The translations under genes were made by a program, and so were the position numbers. A stretch of 64,000 bases of DNA from Anoxybacteroides rupiense. Its GTDB lineage: Bacteria > Bacillota > Bacilli > Bacillales > Anoxybacillaceae. Position 1 is the stretch's first letter, and each line of letters begins with the position of its first letter. The DNA is taken from positions 186,001 to 250,000 of the forward strand of contig NZ_JACIDF010000001.1 in assembly GCF_014196195.1 (NCBI RefSeq). Direction: 5' to 3'. Of the stretch, positions 37,245-46,147 are shown piece by piece. The notes under the pieces are model-generated. The model was given only the letters and a program-made list of their open reading frames with translations, was not told where the DNA came from and searched no databases.

Positions 37245-38222
37245 ATGGCAAACATTCGAGAAATCGCTAAACTAGCAGGAGTTTCTGTCGCTACGGTATC
37301 GCGTGTATTAAATCATTATCCTTATGTAAAGGAAGAAAAACGGCAAGCGGTCTGGAAAGCGGTCGAGAAGTTAAACTATACAAAAAATATCAATGCTGTT
37401 CATTTAGCCAAAGGAAAAACATCGATTATCGGCGTGATTCTGCCGTATGTCAACCACCCATACTTCAGTTCAATTGTGGACGGTATTTCACAAGAGGCGC
37501 TCCGCCACGGTTATCATCTTCTTCTATTTCAGACGAATTATGACGTGCAAAAGGAACTGGAAGCACTTGAGATGCTGCGAGTGAAACAAGTCGATGGACT
37601 GATTATTTGTTCCCGCACAATTAGTTGGGAGATGCTTAAGCTGTATCAAGAAGACGGTCCGATCATCTTATGCGAAGATACCACGGGCTGCGAAATGTCG
37701 TCCGTGTCCATCGATCATTATGAGGCATTTATGTTGGGGATGAACTATTTGATTGCAAAGGGGCATCGAAAAATTGGCTATTGTATCGGCCGGACGTCAG
37801 GCACAAATAGTGAACGGCGAGACGCTGCTTATCGGGATGCCTTACAAAATATCGATACAGTTCCAAGAGAAGAATGGATTTTTGATCGTTGTCTCGAAAT
37901 CGCGGACGGGGCGCGCGTTGTCAAGGCTCTTCTTTCGATGGAAGACAAGCCGACTGCGCTGCTTGTCGCAAGCGATCAAGTGGCAGCTGGAATCGTGTTA
38001 TGGGGGCAAAAAAATGGTTTGCAGGTACCAGAAAACTTGGCGATTGTCAGTTTTGACAATCATCCGATCGCTGAAGCGCTCGGCATCACCACAGTGGACT
38101 TGCCGTTGTTATCGATGGGGCAAAAAGCGTTCCAACTCATACATGACTGTTTCATCGGCAAAACAACGACCAACCAAAATGAGCAATTGCCTGTCCGCCT
38201 TATCGAACGGTTCTCGGTGTAG
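37245..38222 (+). CDS. LacI-family transcriptional regulator
   Basis: A 325-residue repressor, similar in style to B. subtilis DegA-type regulators. The N-terminus MANIREIAKLAGVSVATVSRVLNHYP (MANIREIAKLAG then VSVATVSRVLN) is the helix-turn-helix, followed by the hinge HLAKGKTSIIGVILPYVNHPYFSSI and a sugar-binding-protein-like domain ending near VVDLPLLSMGQKAFQ-like text. ATG 37245 follows GAGGGAAGGGAAG. TGAAATGCGTTTCA upstream is a near-dyad that could be its operator. The gene it would normally control seems absent: downstream lie a 20-codon truncated frame, a repeat and an IS relic. Confidence 0.88.
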   Translation: MANIREIAKLAGVSVATVSRVLNHYPYVKEEKRQAVWKAVEKLNYTKNINAVHLAKGKTSIIGVILPYVNHPYFSSIVDGISQEALRHGYHLLLFQTNYDVQKELEALEMLRVKQVDGLIICSRTISWEMLKLYQEDGPIILCEDTTGCEMSSVSIDHYEAFMLGMNYLIAKGHRKIGYCIGRTSGTNSERRDAAYRDALQNIDTVPREEWIFDRCLEIADGARVVKALLSMEDKPTALLVASDQVAAGIVLWGQKNGLQVPENLAIVSFDNHPIAEALGITTVDLPLLSMGQKAFQLIHDCFIGKTTTNQNEQLPVRLIERFSV

Positions 38223-38369
38223 AATAGCGTTCAGCAGCGCCTCCTTATAAACGTAACCATCTGGAATCCGCTTTGGGTGGTCTTGGGCTTGCTTATTCTC
38301 TCTTGATTCTTTTACGTTATGGTTCAACGAGCATAGCGGATTATGGATGATAGGAAAGGGAGTATCACA

Positions 38370-38432
38370 ATGAGCTCTTTGCTTCAACTTACACTTTCAG
38401 CTATGAACCTCCCCCACCTCCACTCTGTTTAG
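38370..38432 (+). pseudogene. truncated gene start interrupted by repeat C
   Basis: GGAAAGGGAG followed 7-8 nt later by ATG 38370 begins a frame MSSLLQLTLSAM that runs into repeat C and stops after 20 codons. A good RBS with an amphipathic start suggests the 5' end of a transporter or enzyme gene lost when the repeat or IS arrived. Confidence 0.4.
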
Positions 38433-38466
38433 AGGAGGGAGACTTCTTGGGGGGATGGTGTTAAAT
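38403..38466 (+). repeat. palindromic repeat, copy C
   Basis: ATGAACCTCCCCCACCTCC, then ACTCTGTTT, then AGAGGAGGGAGACTTCTTGG and a GATGGTGTTAAAT tail. It is the same family as copy A, with a mutated stem. Confidence 0.8.
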
Positions 38467-38499
38467 GTATCGTAAAATGTTTCAATGCTGATCTCTTGG

Positions 38500-39548
38500 A
38501 GCAATCGCAAATCTTCAAGGTTGCATTAAATCAACGGAGAAATTGGAAGCAACATTAAAAGAAAAAATTTAAGAAACACTTGAGCACATTCATGAATTGA
38601 CACAATTAGAAGCTGGAACAGGAGAAAAGGAAACCGAGCATCATTTAGAGACAGTCACTAAGGAGATAGAAGAAAAAGTTGAAACGCTAACAGAGGAAAT
38701 AGAAAAGGAAACAGAGACAAAGATTCGTAGGAAAAAGCGCCAAGAATGTAGGAAATGGAAGAAACTTTTAAATCTGATTCGGGAAAATTTCTTACCACGA
38801 CTAGCTACATACAAGGAACAGAACGAAATCTTTGGCGACCGTAACAGTTATTCCAAAACAGGCAAAGACGCCACCTTCATGTGCATGAAAGAAGATCATA
38901 TGAAAAACGGTTAGCTCAAGCCAGGGTATAACGTGCAAATGGGGACAGAGAATCAGTTTATCTTGTTTTATATGATTCACCAACGACCTACAGACACTCG
39001 TTGTTTGATCCCACATTTGGAAAAACTGGCGGCTACTTCTTTACCGATGCCCAAAACCATCATCGCGGATGCAGGATATGGAAGTGAAGAAAACTATGTA
39101 TATGCGATTAGCCTCGATTGGATTTTCTCATTCCTTATGGATCCTATGTACAAGAACAGACACGCAAAGACAAAAAGGAGATCCAAAACGCGAAAAACTG
39201 GATCTATTGTGAGCAAGATGATGGTTTTATTTGCCCGAATGGAAGGAAAGTAACATTTAACAAAAAGAATCCATCTGGTTATGAACAAAGCTTCAAAATA
39301 TACGAATGTGAAGATTGTACAGATTGTCCATTAAAAGCGAAATGCACGAAGGCGAAGGGTAATCGTCAAATTCACTGGAATACCGTCTTCGAAGAAATGA
39401 AAGCGAAGGCAAAAACAACCCTTGAATGTGAAGAGAAAGCCGCAAGCTACTTTCGGAGAAAAATCGAAAAAATACAAAAGCAAGTGGAGAAAAACGGCTT
39501 GTTTTTCTCCACTTGTTTCATTTTAGGGACTTATCAGACAGCCTCTTT
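38500..39548 (+). pseudogene. degenerate IS1182-family transposase
   Basis: Frames together read like the C-terminal two-thirds of an IS1182-family transposase: KEDHMKNG, a TAG stop at 38912 where CAG (Gln) is expected, LKPGYNVQMGTENQFIL, ADAGYGSEENYVYA, then a frameshift near 39115 into DFLIPYGSYVQEQTRK and YECEDCTDCPLKAKCTKAKGNR (in two pieces, with an intact cysteine cluster). An earlier TAA occurs near 38570, and the N-terminal part is missing. A 14-bp perfect hairpin (39481-39515) and GGGACTTATCAGACAGCCTC near 39526 look like the right end of the element. It is inactive. Confidence 0.85.
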
Positions 39549-39553
39549 TTCTT

Positions 39554-40147
39554 CTATTTACTATACTTCTTTCTGGCTTCTTTAAAGATGGACGAAATTT
39601 CAGAAAGATGGGAATCCTCCAACCCCCCTTCAGAATAGATCTCTAAATCCGTGTTGTCGAGAGGAATTTTTCCAAATGTTACGCCTCTTGTGGCGAAAAG
39701 CCCGTCTTGCTCTACAAGGAAAAGCAAATAGTCTTTTCCATTTTTCATTTCTTCGTATCCGTTGACTGTATGAATAACACCATTATATTCAAATGACATT
39801 TCACCTATTGTTATTTTGCTGTTCACCTTGATTTTCTCATTATTCTCTTCATTTTTTATGACCTTTTTAATTAAAAACTCCGATTCTGTCCATCCTGAAA
39901 CAAGATCAGGATTTACTTTGGACTTCCTAACTTGCGTACTAAGTTTTCCAACTTTTTTACCAATAACAATAATAGGACTTTTCTGTTCAAGTCCATTTAG
40001 CGATTCGAAGCTATCCGTCTTAGCATGATCAGATATGATTTTCTTTTCTATTGGCTTTGAAGATGATGAATGAGGGTCTTCTGCAATATAGTGACTAGCG
40101 ATAGAAAGTGTTAAGACAGCAGTCGACGCTATAATCATTTTTTTCAT
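39554..40147 (-). CDS. exported protein of unknown function
   Basis: A protein of about 197 residues with a signal-like N-terminus (MKKMIIASTAVLTLSIASHYIA) of marginal cleavage quality, then a Ser/Lys-rich stretch and a mixed beta-type domain (KVNSKITIGEMSFEYNGVIH, NGKDYLLFLVEQDGLFATRG). No family was recognised. ATG 40147 is preferred to a GTG five codons upstream; the RBS is weak (GTGGGG). It follows the matrixin-like protease by 37 bp on the same strand and is AT-rich like that gene, so both may have arrived together. It ends against the IS1182 relic. Confidence 0.65.
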   Translation of the reverse strand: MKKMIIASTAVLTLSIASHYIAEDPHSSSSKPIEKKIISDHAKTDSFESLNGLEQKSPIIVIGKKVGKLSTQVRKSKVNPDLVSGWTESEFLIKKVIKNEENNEKIKVNSKITIGEMSFEYNGVIHTVNGYEEMKNGKDYLLFLVEQDGLFATRGVTFGKIPLDNTDLEIYSEGGLEDSHLSEISSIFKEARKKYSK

Positions 40148-40184
40148 TGGTTTTATCCCCACTTTTACCTTTTAATTTAATAGT

Positions 40185-40718
40185 TTAATAGCGTGCCGCT
40201 ATTCCCGCTTTATCGTCTGACAAAGGGTAATCTTTGTTGTTAAAGCCAAATTCACGCATTACTGAAATACTATCATTAGCCTTTTGTGTGTGAGCCAGTC
40301 CTAAGGCATGTCCCACTTCATGGACAATTGTTTCTCTTTCTTGAATTTCATTGAGTTCAAACCATTTTTTGTAGATCATAATATGTCCTTTTGTGCCTAA
40401 AAAGTATCTTCCGTAAACATCGCCACTATAGTAATCTCCATATTCAATCTTGATGTCTGCTCCACCTGGTAAGCTCGCTCTTGTGGTAAATTCAATTTCT
40501 GGTAGCGCATCCCATTTATTAACCGATTCAATAACTTCGGTCCATTTGCCACTATAATTTTGAAACGCACCATCCACCCAGTAAAAAATATCCTTTGGGT
40601 AAGGTACTTTTGGACAATCGTCTTTAGAAAATAGAACATAAGCATGGGCGGTGCTACCGGCAAAAAACGAGAAAACTAGGCCGATAGAGAGTAAAGGGGC
40701 TACAAGTTTCTTTTTCAT
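40185..40718 (-). CDS. secreted matrixin-like zinc metalloprotease
   Basis: A 177-residue protein with a clear signal peptide (MKKKLVAPLLSIGLVFSFFA, cleavage after AHA) and the extended metzincin zinc motif HEVGHALGLAH with a downstream Met (SVMREFG) that may form the Met-turn. The size suits a minimal M10/M12-like catalytic domain without propeptide or accessory domains. AGGAAAGGAG precedes the ATG. It is divergent from a lipoprotein gene. Base composition is clearly more AT-rich than the metabolic genes around it, suggesting transfer. Confidence 0.85.
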   Translation of the reverse strand: MKKKLVAPLLSIGLVFSFFAGSTAHAYVLFSKDDCPKVPYPKDIFYWVDGAFQNYSGKWTEVIESVNKWDALPEIEFTTRASLPGGADIKIEYGDYYSGDVYGRYFLGTKGHIMIYKKWFELNEIQERETIVHEVGHALGLAHTQKANDSISVMREFGFNNKDYPLSDDKAGIAARY

Positions 40719-40817
40719 TTTATAACTCCTTTCCTATAATTTGTTTATATTGTATAATTGTATCATAAATTAGAGGTTTAGTATACCAAAAATACCAAAT
40801 TTATAGGAGTGTATAAA

Positions 40818-41183
40818 ATGAGATTTAAATTCATTGTTTTATTGATACTTTCGTTAAGCTTTTTATCAGCCTGTAAAGATGATTATGAAACAAAACAAGC
40901 CATTCTAAAGGAAAAATACAATTCTGTTATTAACCAAGTCATTAAATTAGAAAATGAGAGGTTGAAACGAGAGAATAAACCTGAAATAACCAGAGAAGAA
41001 ACAGGTATTGTAGTTTATAATAAGGGAACATTAATTTGGCTTCTATATTATGTGGATTCAAAAGAAGTAACAGCGACCTATCAAAAAGAAAATAATAAGT
41101 ATGTCTTACTTCCTGTCAATGAAGCTTCTAATAAGATTGAGAAATCAAATAAAGATTATGTAGAAAACCTAGGTGCAAAATAA
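40818..41183 (+). CDS. small lipoprotein, unknown
   Basis: A 121-residue protein. MRFKFIVLLILSLSFLSAC is a lipoprotein signal with lipobox LSAC, so the mature protein should be anchored outside the membrane. The rest is Lys/Glu-rich (NQVIKLENERLKRENK) with a beta-type second half (GIVVYNKGTLIWLLYYVD). ATG 40818 has TAGGAG 8 nt upstream. A strong terminator follows. Its AT-rich codon use matches the divergent protease gene. Confidence 0.75.
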   Translation: MRFKFIVLLILSLSFLSACKDDYETKQAILKEKYNSVINQVIKLENERLKRENKPEITREETGIVVYNKGTLIWLLYYVDSKEVTATYQKENNKYVLLPVNEASNKIEKSNKDYVENLGAK

Positions 41184-41199
41184 AGAGATATAGATTATC

Positions 41200-41237
41200 A
41201 ACAAAGAGTCGATTCTTTGAGGAACCGACTCTTTGTT
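41200..41237 (+). terminator. terminator of the lipoprotein gene
   Basis: 12-bp perfect stem AACAAAGAGTCG/CGACTCTTTGTT followed by TTTTT. Confidence 0.85.
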
Positions 41238-41333
41238 TTTTTATGCATATTTATCTCGATTAGCTTTGATGTCAAAAATTCCTCCCTCTGCAAATGTTGA
41301 TATATCAAGATTTCTCGGTCTCTCAGCGGTATA

Positions 41334-41433
41334 CCCCAAACATTCCATGGTACGCTTCGCGGATCGAAACATTGATATCGCCCGCTTCATCGATTGGCAA
41401 ATCGCATACGGGGTGAACGGCTTATGGCAGTAG
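41334..41433 (+). pseudogene. possible remnant of a DapA/NAL-family N-terminus
   Basis: The frame contains DRNIDIARFIDWQIAYGVNG, which resembles the conserved opening of dihydrodipicolinate synthase/N-acetylneuraminate lyase proteins (usually F(I/V)DWQIxxGVNGL). A stop follows two codons later at 41431-41433. No start, RBS or further domain is present. Confidence 0.4.
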
Positions 41434-41505
41434 CACAATTCGTGATCACCATCCACCCGAGTTTCACCCCTTCTTTTCACTGTTTATTCTGCTCTGGCCG
41501 TCAGC

Positions 41506-41984
41506 TTATATCCTTCTGGAATGCGGTGAAGCGCTGTCACCAGCTATAGAAGTAAAATCGGAACCGCCAAAGCAAAACCGCACAAAAATAAACAAGCCGA
41601 TCATCCCTCCTAGCACGCCGAGCGGCATGAGCCCGTGGGGAATAAAGCGGTTGCTCGAATTGACCCGCCCTAATAAATGGTTCAGCGTAATCGATTGCCG
41701 CAAACTCACTTGCGCAATGAAATACACAATGCGGCCGACGCTCGATAAAAATGAGCCGGCAAATATAAACGGAAAAGACCAACGCCTCGAGAACGGCTGT
41801 CGTCTCGCTCTGTCCATCCAAACGCGAAAAATAAGTTGAACAAGAAAAATGGCAATGTGCCTAACGCTTGCAATATTCCCATCTCCATTGAATTAGCTTG
41901 CAAAAAAGAAACGGGGCCGTAATTGGAATAGCCAGCAGCGAAATTTGCAAGCCAAAAAGCCCAACGGCTTGGCTGAACCAACAT
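41506..41984 (-). pseudogene. broken MFS transporter fragment
   Basis: Two minus-strand frames carry parts of one membrane protein. The upstream frame reads SRWAFWLANFAAGYSNYGPVSF and LPFFLFNLFFAFGWTE. A second frame continues with SSVGRIVYFIAQVSLRQSI and LLGRVNSSNRFIPHGLMPLG, the latter typical of MFS permeases near helix 10. At least one frameshift lies near 41810, and both ends are missing. DNA between 41985 and 42194 shows no gene. Confidence 0.65.
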
Positions 41985-42194
41985 TAATGAATTTTCCTAT
42001 TCATCGAAGGTGTTTCTTCCCTGATTATTATTGAAATATGAATAACAAACGTGGCACCACACATTCTCCTTCAATGGAAATTTTGTTGCCAAAAAAATAA
42101 ATTTAAGCATGAGAATTTCAACAATTCCCTCGTATAGATGCGGCAGTTCCGAGCATACTAACCGATAACAATATAAATGAATAAGGTGAATGGG

Positions 42195-42554
42195 ATGCTA
42201 GAGAATTGGAAACATTGGATTAAGCAAGCGGCCAACGCTATTGAAGATTGGTTCGAACAAGAAGAGCGGTCGTTTGCGGATATTGCGCATTTTATACGCT
42301 GTCATCCTGACACGTCTGTCACGGAACAAACATGGCTCGGTCTGACGTACCGCTTTTATTCGCTTCATCTCAAGCACGTCTCGTTCTCGATGGAAGCGAG
42401 AAAAAAGGGGACAAACGAAGAACACATTTTATTTCTTTCCGTGTGCCGCCCCTTAAAGGCGCCGATCGTGTATCGTTCTTATGACGAACAAGGCGACCTG
42501 TACCGAGTCATCCACGTTCCGCCGCTCACGCAACAAGCCGCATCCCGGCCATAA
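42195..42554 (+). CDS. hypothetical protein
   Basis: A soluble protein of about 119 residues, Trp-rich at the start (MLENWKHWIKQAANAIEDW) and ending with a strand-rich region (IVYRSYDEQGDLYRVIHVPP). No family was recognised. ATG 42195 has AAGGTGAATGGG upstream; another ATG six codons before has no RBS. Its stop overlaps a strong hairpin shared with the convergent 46-residue gene. Codon use is like the core genes, unlike the AT-rich patch before it. Confidence 0.65.
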   Translation: MLENWKHWIKQAANAIEDWFEQEERSFADIAHFIRCHPDTSVTEQTWLGLTYRFYSLHLKHVSFSMEARKKGTNEEHILFLSVCRPLKAPIVYRSYDEQGDLYRVIHVPPLTQQAASRP

Positions 42555-42570
42555 CGTGATGCGGCTTGTT
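42532..42570. terminator. bidirectional terminator
   Basis: Perfect 13-bp stem AACAAGCCGCATC/GATGCGGCTTGTT with a 13-nt loop between two convergent genes. Confidence 0.78.
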
Positions 42571-42711
42571 TCAACCTTTAATGCCTTGCAGCCATTCTTG
42601 ATAACATTCGGCACACAACGCTTTTTCTTGTTCTTCATCCGCTGTATAGAAGGATACATAATGAACTTGGTCAGCGCATTCGCTTTGGCAGTAAAAACAC
42701 GTTTCGTCCAT
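42571..42711 (-). CDS. 46-residue CxxC protein, probable zinc ribbon
   Basis: ATG 42711 begins a frame with CFYCQSEC near the N-terminus and LCAEC near the C-terminus, separated by an aromatic, acidic linker (VHYVSFYTADEEQEK). Two Cys pairs suggest a small zinc-binding fold. AAAGGGG lies 8-11 nt upstream. It ends on the bidirectional terminator. No family was recognised; other Bacillaceae have many such minimal zinc proteins. Confidence 0.65.
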   Translation of the reverse strand: MDETCFYCQSECADQVHYVSFYTADEEQEKALCAECYQEWLQGIKG

Positions 42712-42875
42712 CTCCAAATCCCCCTTTGCCCATTATTAGCGTGAGCACACGGGAATTTTTTTGCGTGTAAACTGCTCCCCATTCTCTTGGTGAAAGCGCC
42801 TTTTATTTTTGAAAAAATTACGCTAATATACATGTTCACCATGCACACAATAGGTTTCGGAAGGTGGTGAAAGAG

Positions 42876-43061
42876 ATGAGAGCAACAGGTGTTCATGAAA
42901 TTTTGGAGCTTCATGAGCTTCTTATGTTGAAAAACGTCTGTCTTGCAAAAAGTAAGGTGATGCAGACGATGGCCACAGATCCTGAGCTTCAATCATTAAT
43001 TCGCCAAGATATTGAAACAACCCAACAACAAATCGTTGATTTACAATCTCTTCTATCCTAA
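42876..43061 (+). CDS. small spore coat-type protein (YraG/CotF N-terminal-like)
   Basis: A 61-residue helical protein (GVHEILELHELLMLKNVCL, then IRQDIETTQQQIVDLQSLL). The pattern resembles the short YraG-type partner of CotF-like coat proteins. GAAGGTGGTG precedes ATG 42876. It is followed after 20 bp by a second coat-like gene, as in the B. subtilis yra coat genes. Expression in the mother cell during sporulation is expected; the exact sigma factor promoter could not be read. Confidence 0.7.
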   Translation: MRATGVHEILELHELLMLKNVCLAKSKVMQTMATDPELQSLIRQDIETTQQQIVDLQSLLS

Positions 43062-43081
43062 CGCCAAAAGAGGTGATGTAG

Positions 43082-43378
43082 ATGATGCAACAACCAACTG
43101 GTGGCTCTCAGCCTTTAAATGATCAATTAATCGCCATCGATCTTCTTATTAGCATAAAGAATGGAATTAAAAGCTACGCAGTAGCCATTACAGAATCCGA
43201 TACTCCCGAGGTGCGCAACATCCTTAAACAACATTTAAATGATGCCATTCAATTTCACGAAAAAGTGAGTCAATATACGATTAATAAAGGCTATTACCAT
43301 CCAATAAATGTTCAAGAACAGTTGCGTGTTGACATGCAAGTGACCCAGCAAATCACACAAGCGAATCAACTGCAATAA
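43082..43378 (+). CDS. CotF-family spore coat protein
   Basis: A 98-residue protein with the CotF pattern: NDQLIAIDLLISIKNGIKSY, then a helix (VRNILKQHLNDAIQFHEKVSQY) and GYYHPINVQEQL. This Gly-Tyr-Tyr/Pro turn near the end is typical for YraD/YraF/CotF. AGAGGTG precedes two adjacent ATGs (43082, 43085). It is the second gene of a two-gene coat operon closed by a strong terminator. Confidence 0.85.
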   Translation: MMQQPTGGSQPLNDQLIAIDLLISIKNGIKSYAVAITESDTPEVRNILKQHLNDAIQFHEKVSQYTINKGYYHPINVQEQLRVDMQVTQQITQANQLQ

Positions 43379-43419
43379 ACTCATCAGGATTCAGTTAAAC
43401 GCTGAATCCTGATGAGTTT
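43377..43419 (+). terminator. terminator of the spore coat operon
   Basis: Perfect 18-bp stem AAACTCATCAGGATTCAG and its complement around a 7-nt loop, starting at the stop codon. DNA from 43420 to 43759 holds only repeat D. Confidence 0.85.
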
Positions 43420-43514
43420 AGTTGTTCTATCTTGTCATTCCCATGCCTCTCTGTTCATAAATCCCCAGACAAATCCATTCGTCGCCAACGGAAGAATGGA
43501 AAAATACTGCTTTA

Positions 43515-43577
43515 ATGAACCTCTCCCACCTAAACTCGATTAAAAGGTGAAAGACTTCTTGATAGATGATGTTAAAA
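43515..43577 (+). repeat. palindromic repeat, copy D
   Basis: ATGAACCTCTCCCACCTAA, ACTCGATTAAA, AGGTGAAAGACTTCTTGATAG and a GATGATGTTAAAATT tail. It belongs to the same family as copies A-F. Confidence 0.8.
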
Positions 43578-43759
43578 TTCCATTCATTCATCTTCATTGA
43601 TGGATGCCTGTTTTTTATGGATCTATTTTCATGCCTGCTAAAAACCATCATCCCAACCACTCAAACGAACTTCTCAAATCTCCTTGCCCCGGAAAGAATC
43701 GAAAAAATAATACGATCCTCTTCTCCCTTATCATCTGTCACAGACTATCCTCTGCTTCT

Positions 43760-44608
43760 TTACTGAATATATTTACCATAATCAGGGACCGCTATATGAT
43801 CGAAATCTCTGACTAACTGGATCAATCCTGCACGGAGCTGCTCTCCAGTTACTGGTTTTCCGTGTCCTGTAACAGCTACTTCTGGATGCAGAGTTGCCAA
43901 TTTACGAACAGACTCTTTTGCCTTCTCCCAATCATTTGTAAAATAACGCGGCGGTCCACTAAACTCTAGCTTCTGCGTCAGCACTTTAAACAGTTGATCC
44001 TGACGAACAGTAACAAATGCATCTCCAGCAATGAGCGCGCGGTCTTTTTCACGAAACAATGATATATGTCCAGGGGTATGACCAGGGGTATGAATCCAGC
44101 GAAATTCAGGCATATGAGGAACCATTCCTCCACTTGGAAGTGGTTGAACACTGCTTCCTAAATCGATAGGTTCATTCGGAAAAAGGGCGGATACCTTTGC
44201 GATCATCCCTCCCTCTACTGACGAATCAGGCGCAGGATAGCTTTTTTTCCCTGTTAAATAAGGCAGTTCAGCTGGATGAGCATAAACCGGGATGCGCCAA
44301 TATCGGATCAGTTCAATCACAGCTCCGACGTGATCAAAATGTCCATGAGTCAAAATGATCGCCTTAGGGCGGCTATTCGAACCAAAACGCTTTTCGGCTG
44401 CAGCGATAATCTCATCAGCTGAACGAGGCATTCCCGCATCTACAAGTATAAAATCAGCGGCATTAGGAAGACCGATCAAGCAAATATTCACAATCTGAAC
44501 GGTATAGCAATATAAATCTGGCAATATTTCTGTTCCTGTTCCATGAGCAACCGATATAGCCGGAATAAAGGTATAGTCGCTTCCGTAGTGATTTTCTTCT
44601 ATCTTCAT
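43760..44608 (-). CDS. MBL-fold metallohydrolase
   Basis: A 282-residue metallo-beta-lactamase-fold hydrolase. ILTHGHFDHVGAVIELIR carries the HxHxDH metal motif. A second His occurs in WIHTPGHTPGHISLF, an Asp in ALIAGDAFVTV, and a final His in AVTGHGKPV. Such proteins hydrolyse thioesters, lactones or related bonds; the substrate is unknown. ATG 44608 lies 8 nt after AGGAGG; two other ATGs closer to that site are unlikely. It is divergent from hemAT across about 130 bp. Confidence 0.85.
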   Translation of the reverse strand: MKIEENHYGSDYTFIPAISVAHGTGTEILPDLYCYTVQIVNICLIGLPNAADFILVDAGMPRSADEIIAAAEKRFGSNSRPKAIILTHGHFDHVGAVIELIRYWRIPVYAHPAELPYLTGKKSYPAPDSSVEGGMIAKVSALFPNEPIDLGSSVQPLPSGGMVPHMPEFRWIHTPGHTPGHISLFREKDRALIAGDAFVTVRQDQLFKVLTQKLEFSGPPRYFTNDWEKAKESVRKLATLHPEVAVTGHGKPVTGEQLRAGLIQLVRDFDHIAVPDYGKYIQ

Positions 44609-44739
44609 ATCCATTCCCTCCTTCAATGATACTATCCCACTTTTTTTGCCGCCTATTCTGATATAAGAAAATATTCCTAAAACACCGATTATCCTTTATA
44701 ATGTGCAGAAGGGGGATATTCATATTAGGAGGGATGTAT

Positions 44740-46119
44740 ATGATGAAAGTCTCATTCCATAAGCTACTCCAAAACGAAGACGGAGCAATCCAACTGTTTC
44801 GCAAAAAAGAGAAAAAGGATGCGAACACGGCTCCCATGCAAACATCTTCGCTTCACTTGCCCGATTCGGCCGTTGCCTATTATCGACAGCTTTCCGCATC
44901 CAATTATCATCAACAAGTCGTTCTTATTGGATTGACAGCGGAGGATTTTCAGCGTCTCGCCTCCCTGCGCCCGATTTTTGCCAAACATGTTCAAGCCATT
45001 GTTGATGCTTTTTATGAGCACCTTGGCCAAATAGCAGATTTGGTCCATATTATTGAAAGCCACTCGACGATTGAGCGCCTCAAGAAAACACTGCAATCGT
45101 ATTTAATGGACATGGTATCTGGTGAAATAGGTGAACAGTATATTATTAGAAGAAAAGTAATCGGCAATGTTCATCATCGTATCGGCTTGTTTCCAGAGTG
45201 GTATTTAGGCGCTTATTCTCTTATCCAAAATGAGGTGCTGAAAATATTGATGGAAGAGCTTCCGCCGAGTGAAGCCGTTCTGGCCTATTCTTCTTTTTCC
45301 AAGCTTTGTTCGTTCGACATGCAAATTGCCATTGCGACGTATATTGAATCCTATACGTCATCCATGATGAAGCTAAACGAAATCGAAGAGCTGCAGCACC
45401 GTCTCACGGAATCAGCTGCTATTCTTGCTTCTAGCGCTGAGGAAACGAGCGCCTCCATCACAGAAAACGAAAAAAATGTACAGGACATCCTAAACGAAAT
45501 CTATACGATTCAGCAGCAATCAGCCGAAATCGCAGAGCGGGTCGAAAACGGAAAGCACGATGTTATGGACACATTAACAAAGCTTGATACGATCGCCGAG
45601 TTAATTCATGGAACGAAAGCATTAACAGCGGAGCTGACTAACAGTTCTTCTCAAATTGGCGAAATTGTGAACACGATTCGCAACATTTCTAATCAGACGA
45701 ACATTCTCTCTCTCAACGCCAATATCGAGGCCGCCCGTGCTGGTGAACATGGAAAAGGATTTGCCGTTGTAGCAAATGAAGTGCGAAAGCTCGCTTATCA
45801 AACGGCTCAATCACTCGATTACATTCAAAATCATATTGATATCGTGCAACAAACGATTCAGCAATTTGAATCCTCGTTTCAACGCATTGTCGATGAAACA
45901 GGAGCTTTTCGCGCAGTAAACGAGAGCGTGATTCATATTTTTGATCAATCCATTTCCGATGTTAGGTCGAACAGTGATAAAATTAGTGCATTCACAGAGT
46001 TTATGAAAGACTTCCAGCACACATTTAATGAAATCTCGAAGGCTGCTTATCAAATTGCCGAAATGGCAGAACAGCTGAACTATCTGAATCATGAACTAAC
46101 AGATAAATTCAAAAAGTAG
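44740..46119 (+). CDS. hemAT: heme-globin aerotaxis transducer (HemAT)
   Basis: A soluble methyl-accepting transducer of about 459 residues. Residues 45-220 are a globin-coupled sensor domain: [19 protein letters not shown], then [20 protein letters not shown], where the His of HHRIGL is the proximal heme ligand. Residues 240-459 are an MCP signalling domain with the hairpin tip [20 protein letters not shown] and [17 protein letters not shown]. There are no membrane segments, as in B. subtilis HemAT. AGGAGG lies 7 nt before ATG 44740. It would signal oxygen to CheA. Unlike the B. subtilis gene it heads an operon with partner-switching genes. Confidence 0.92.
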   Translation: MMKVSFHKLLQNEDGAIQLFRKKEKKDANTAPMQTSSLHLPDSAVAYYRQLSASNYHQQVVLIGLTAEDFQRLASLRPIFAKHVQAIVDAFYEHLGQIADLVHIIESHSTIERLKKTLQSYLMDMVSGEIGEQYIIRRKVIGNVHHRIGLFPEWYLGAYSLIQNEVLKILMEELPPSEAVLAYSSFSKLCSFDMQIAIATYIESYTSSMMKLNEIEELQHRLTESAAILASSAEETSASITENEKNVQDILNEIYTIQQQSAEIAERVENGKHDVMDTLTKLDTIAELIHGTKALTAELTNSSSQIGEIVNTIRNISNQTNILSLNANIEAARAGEHGKGFAVVANEVRKLAYQTAQSLDYIQNHIDIVQQTIQQFESSFQRIVDETGAFRAVNESVIHIFDQSISDVRSNSDKISAFTEFMKDFQHTFNEISKAAYQIAEMAEQLNYLNHELTDKFKK

Positions 46120-46147
46120 CTCCTTACAACTTTAGGGAGGAAATACG

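Noticed and set aside
42453-42992. 179-codon minus frame across 42453-42992
   Set aside because: It overlaps three better-supported genes and contains the small CxxC gene in another frame; the N-terminal part has no RBS.
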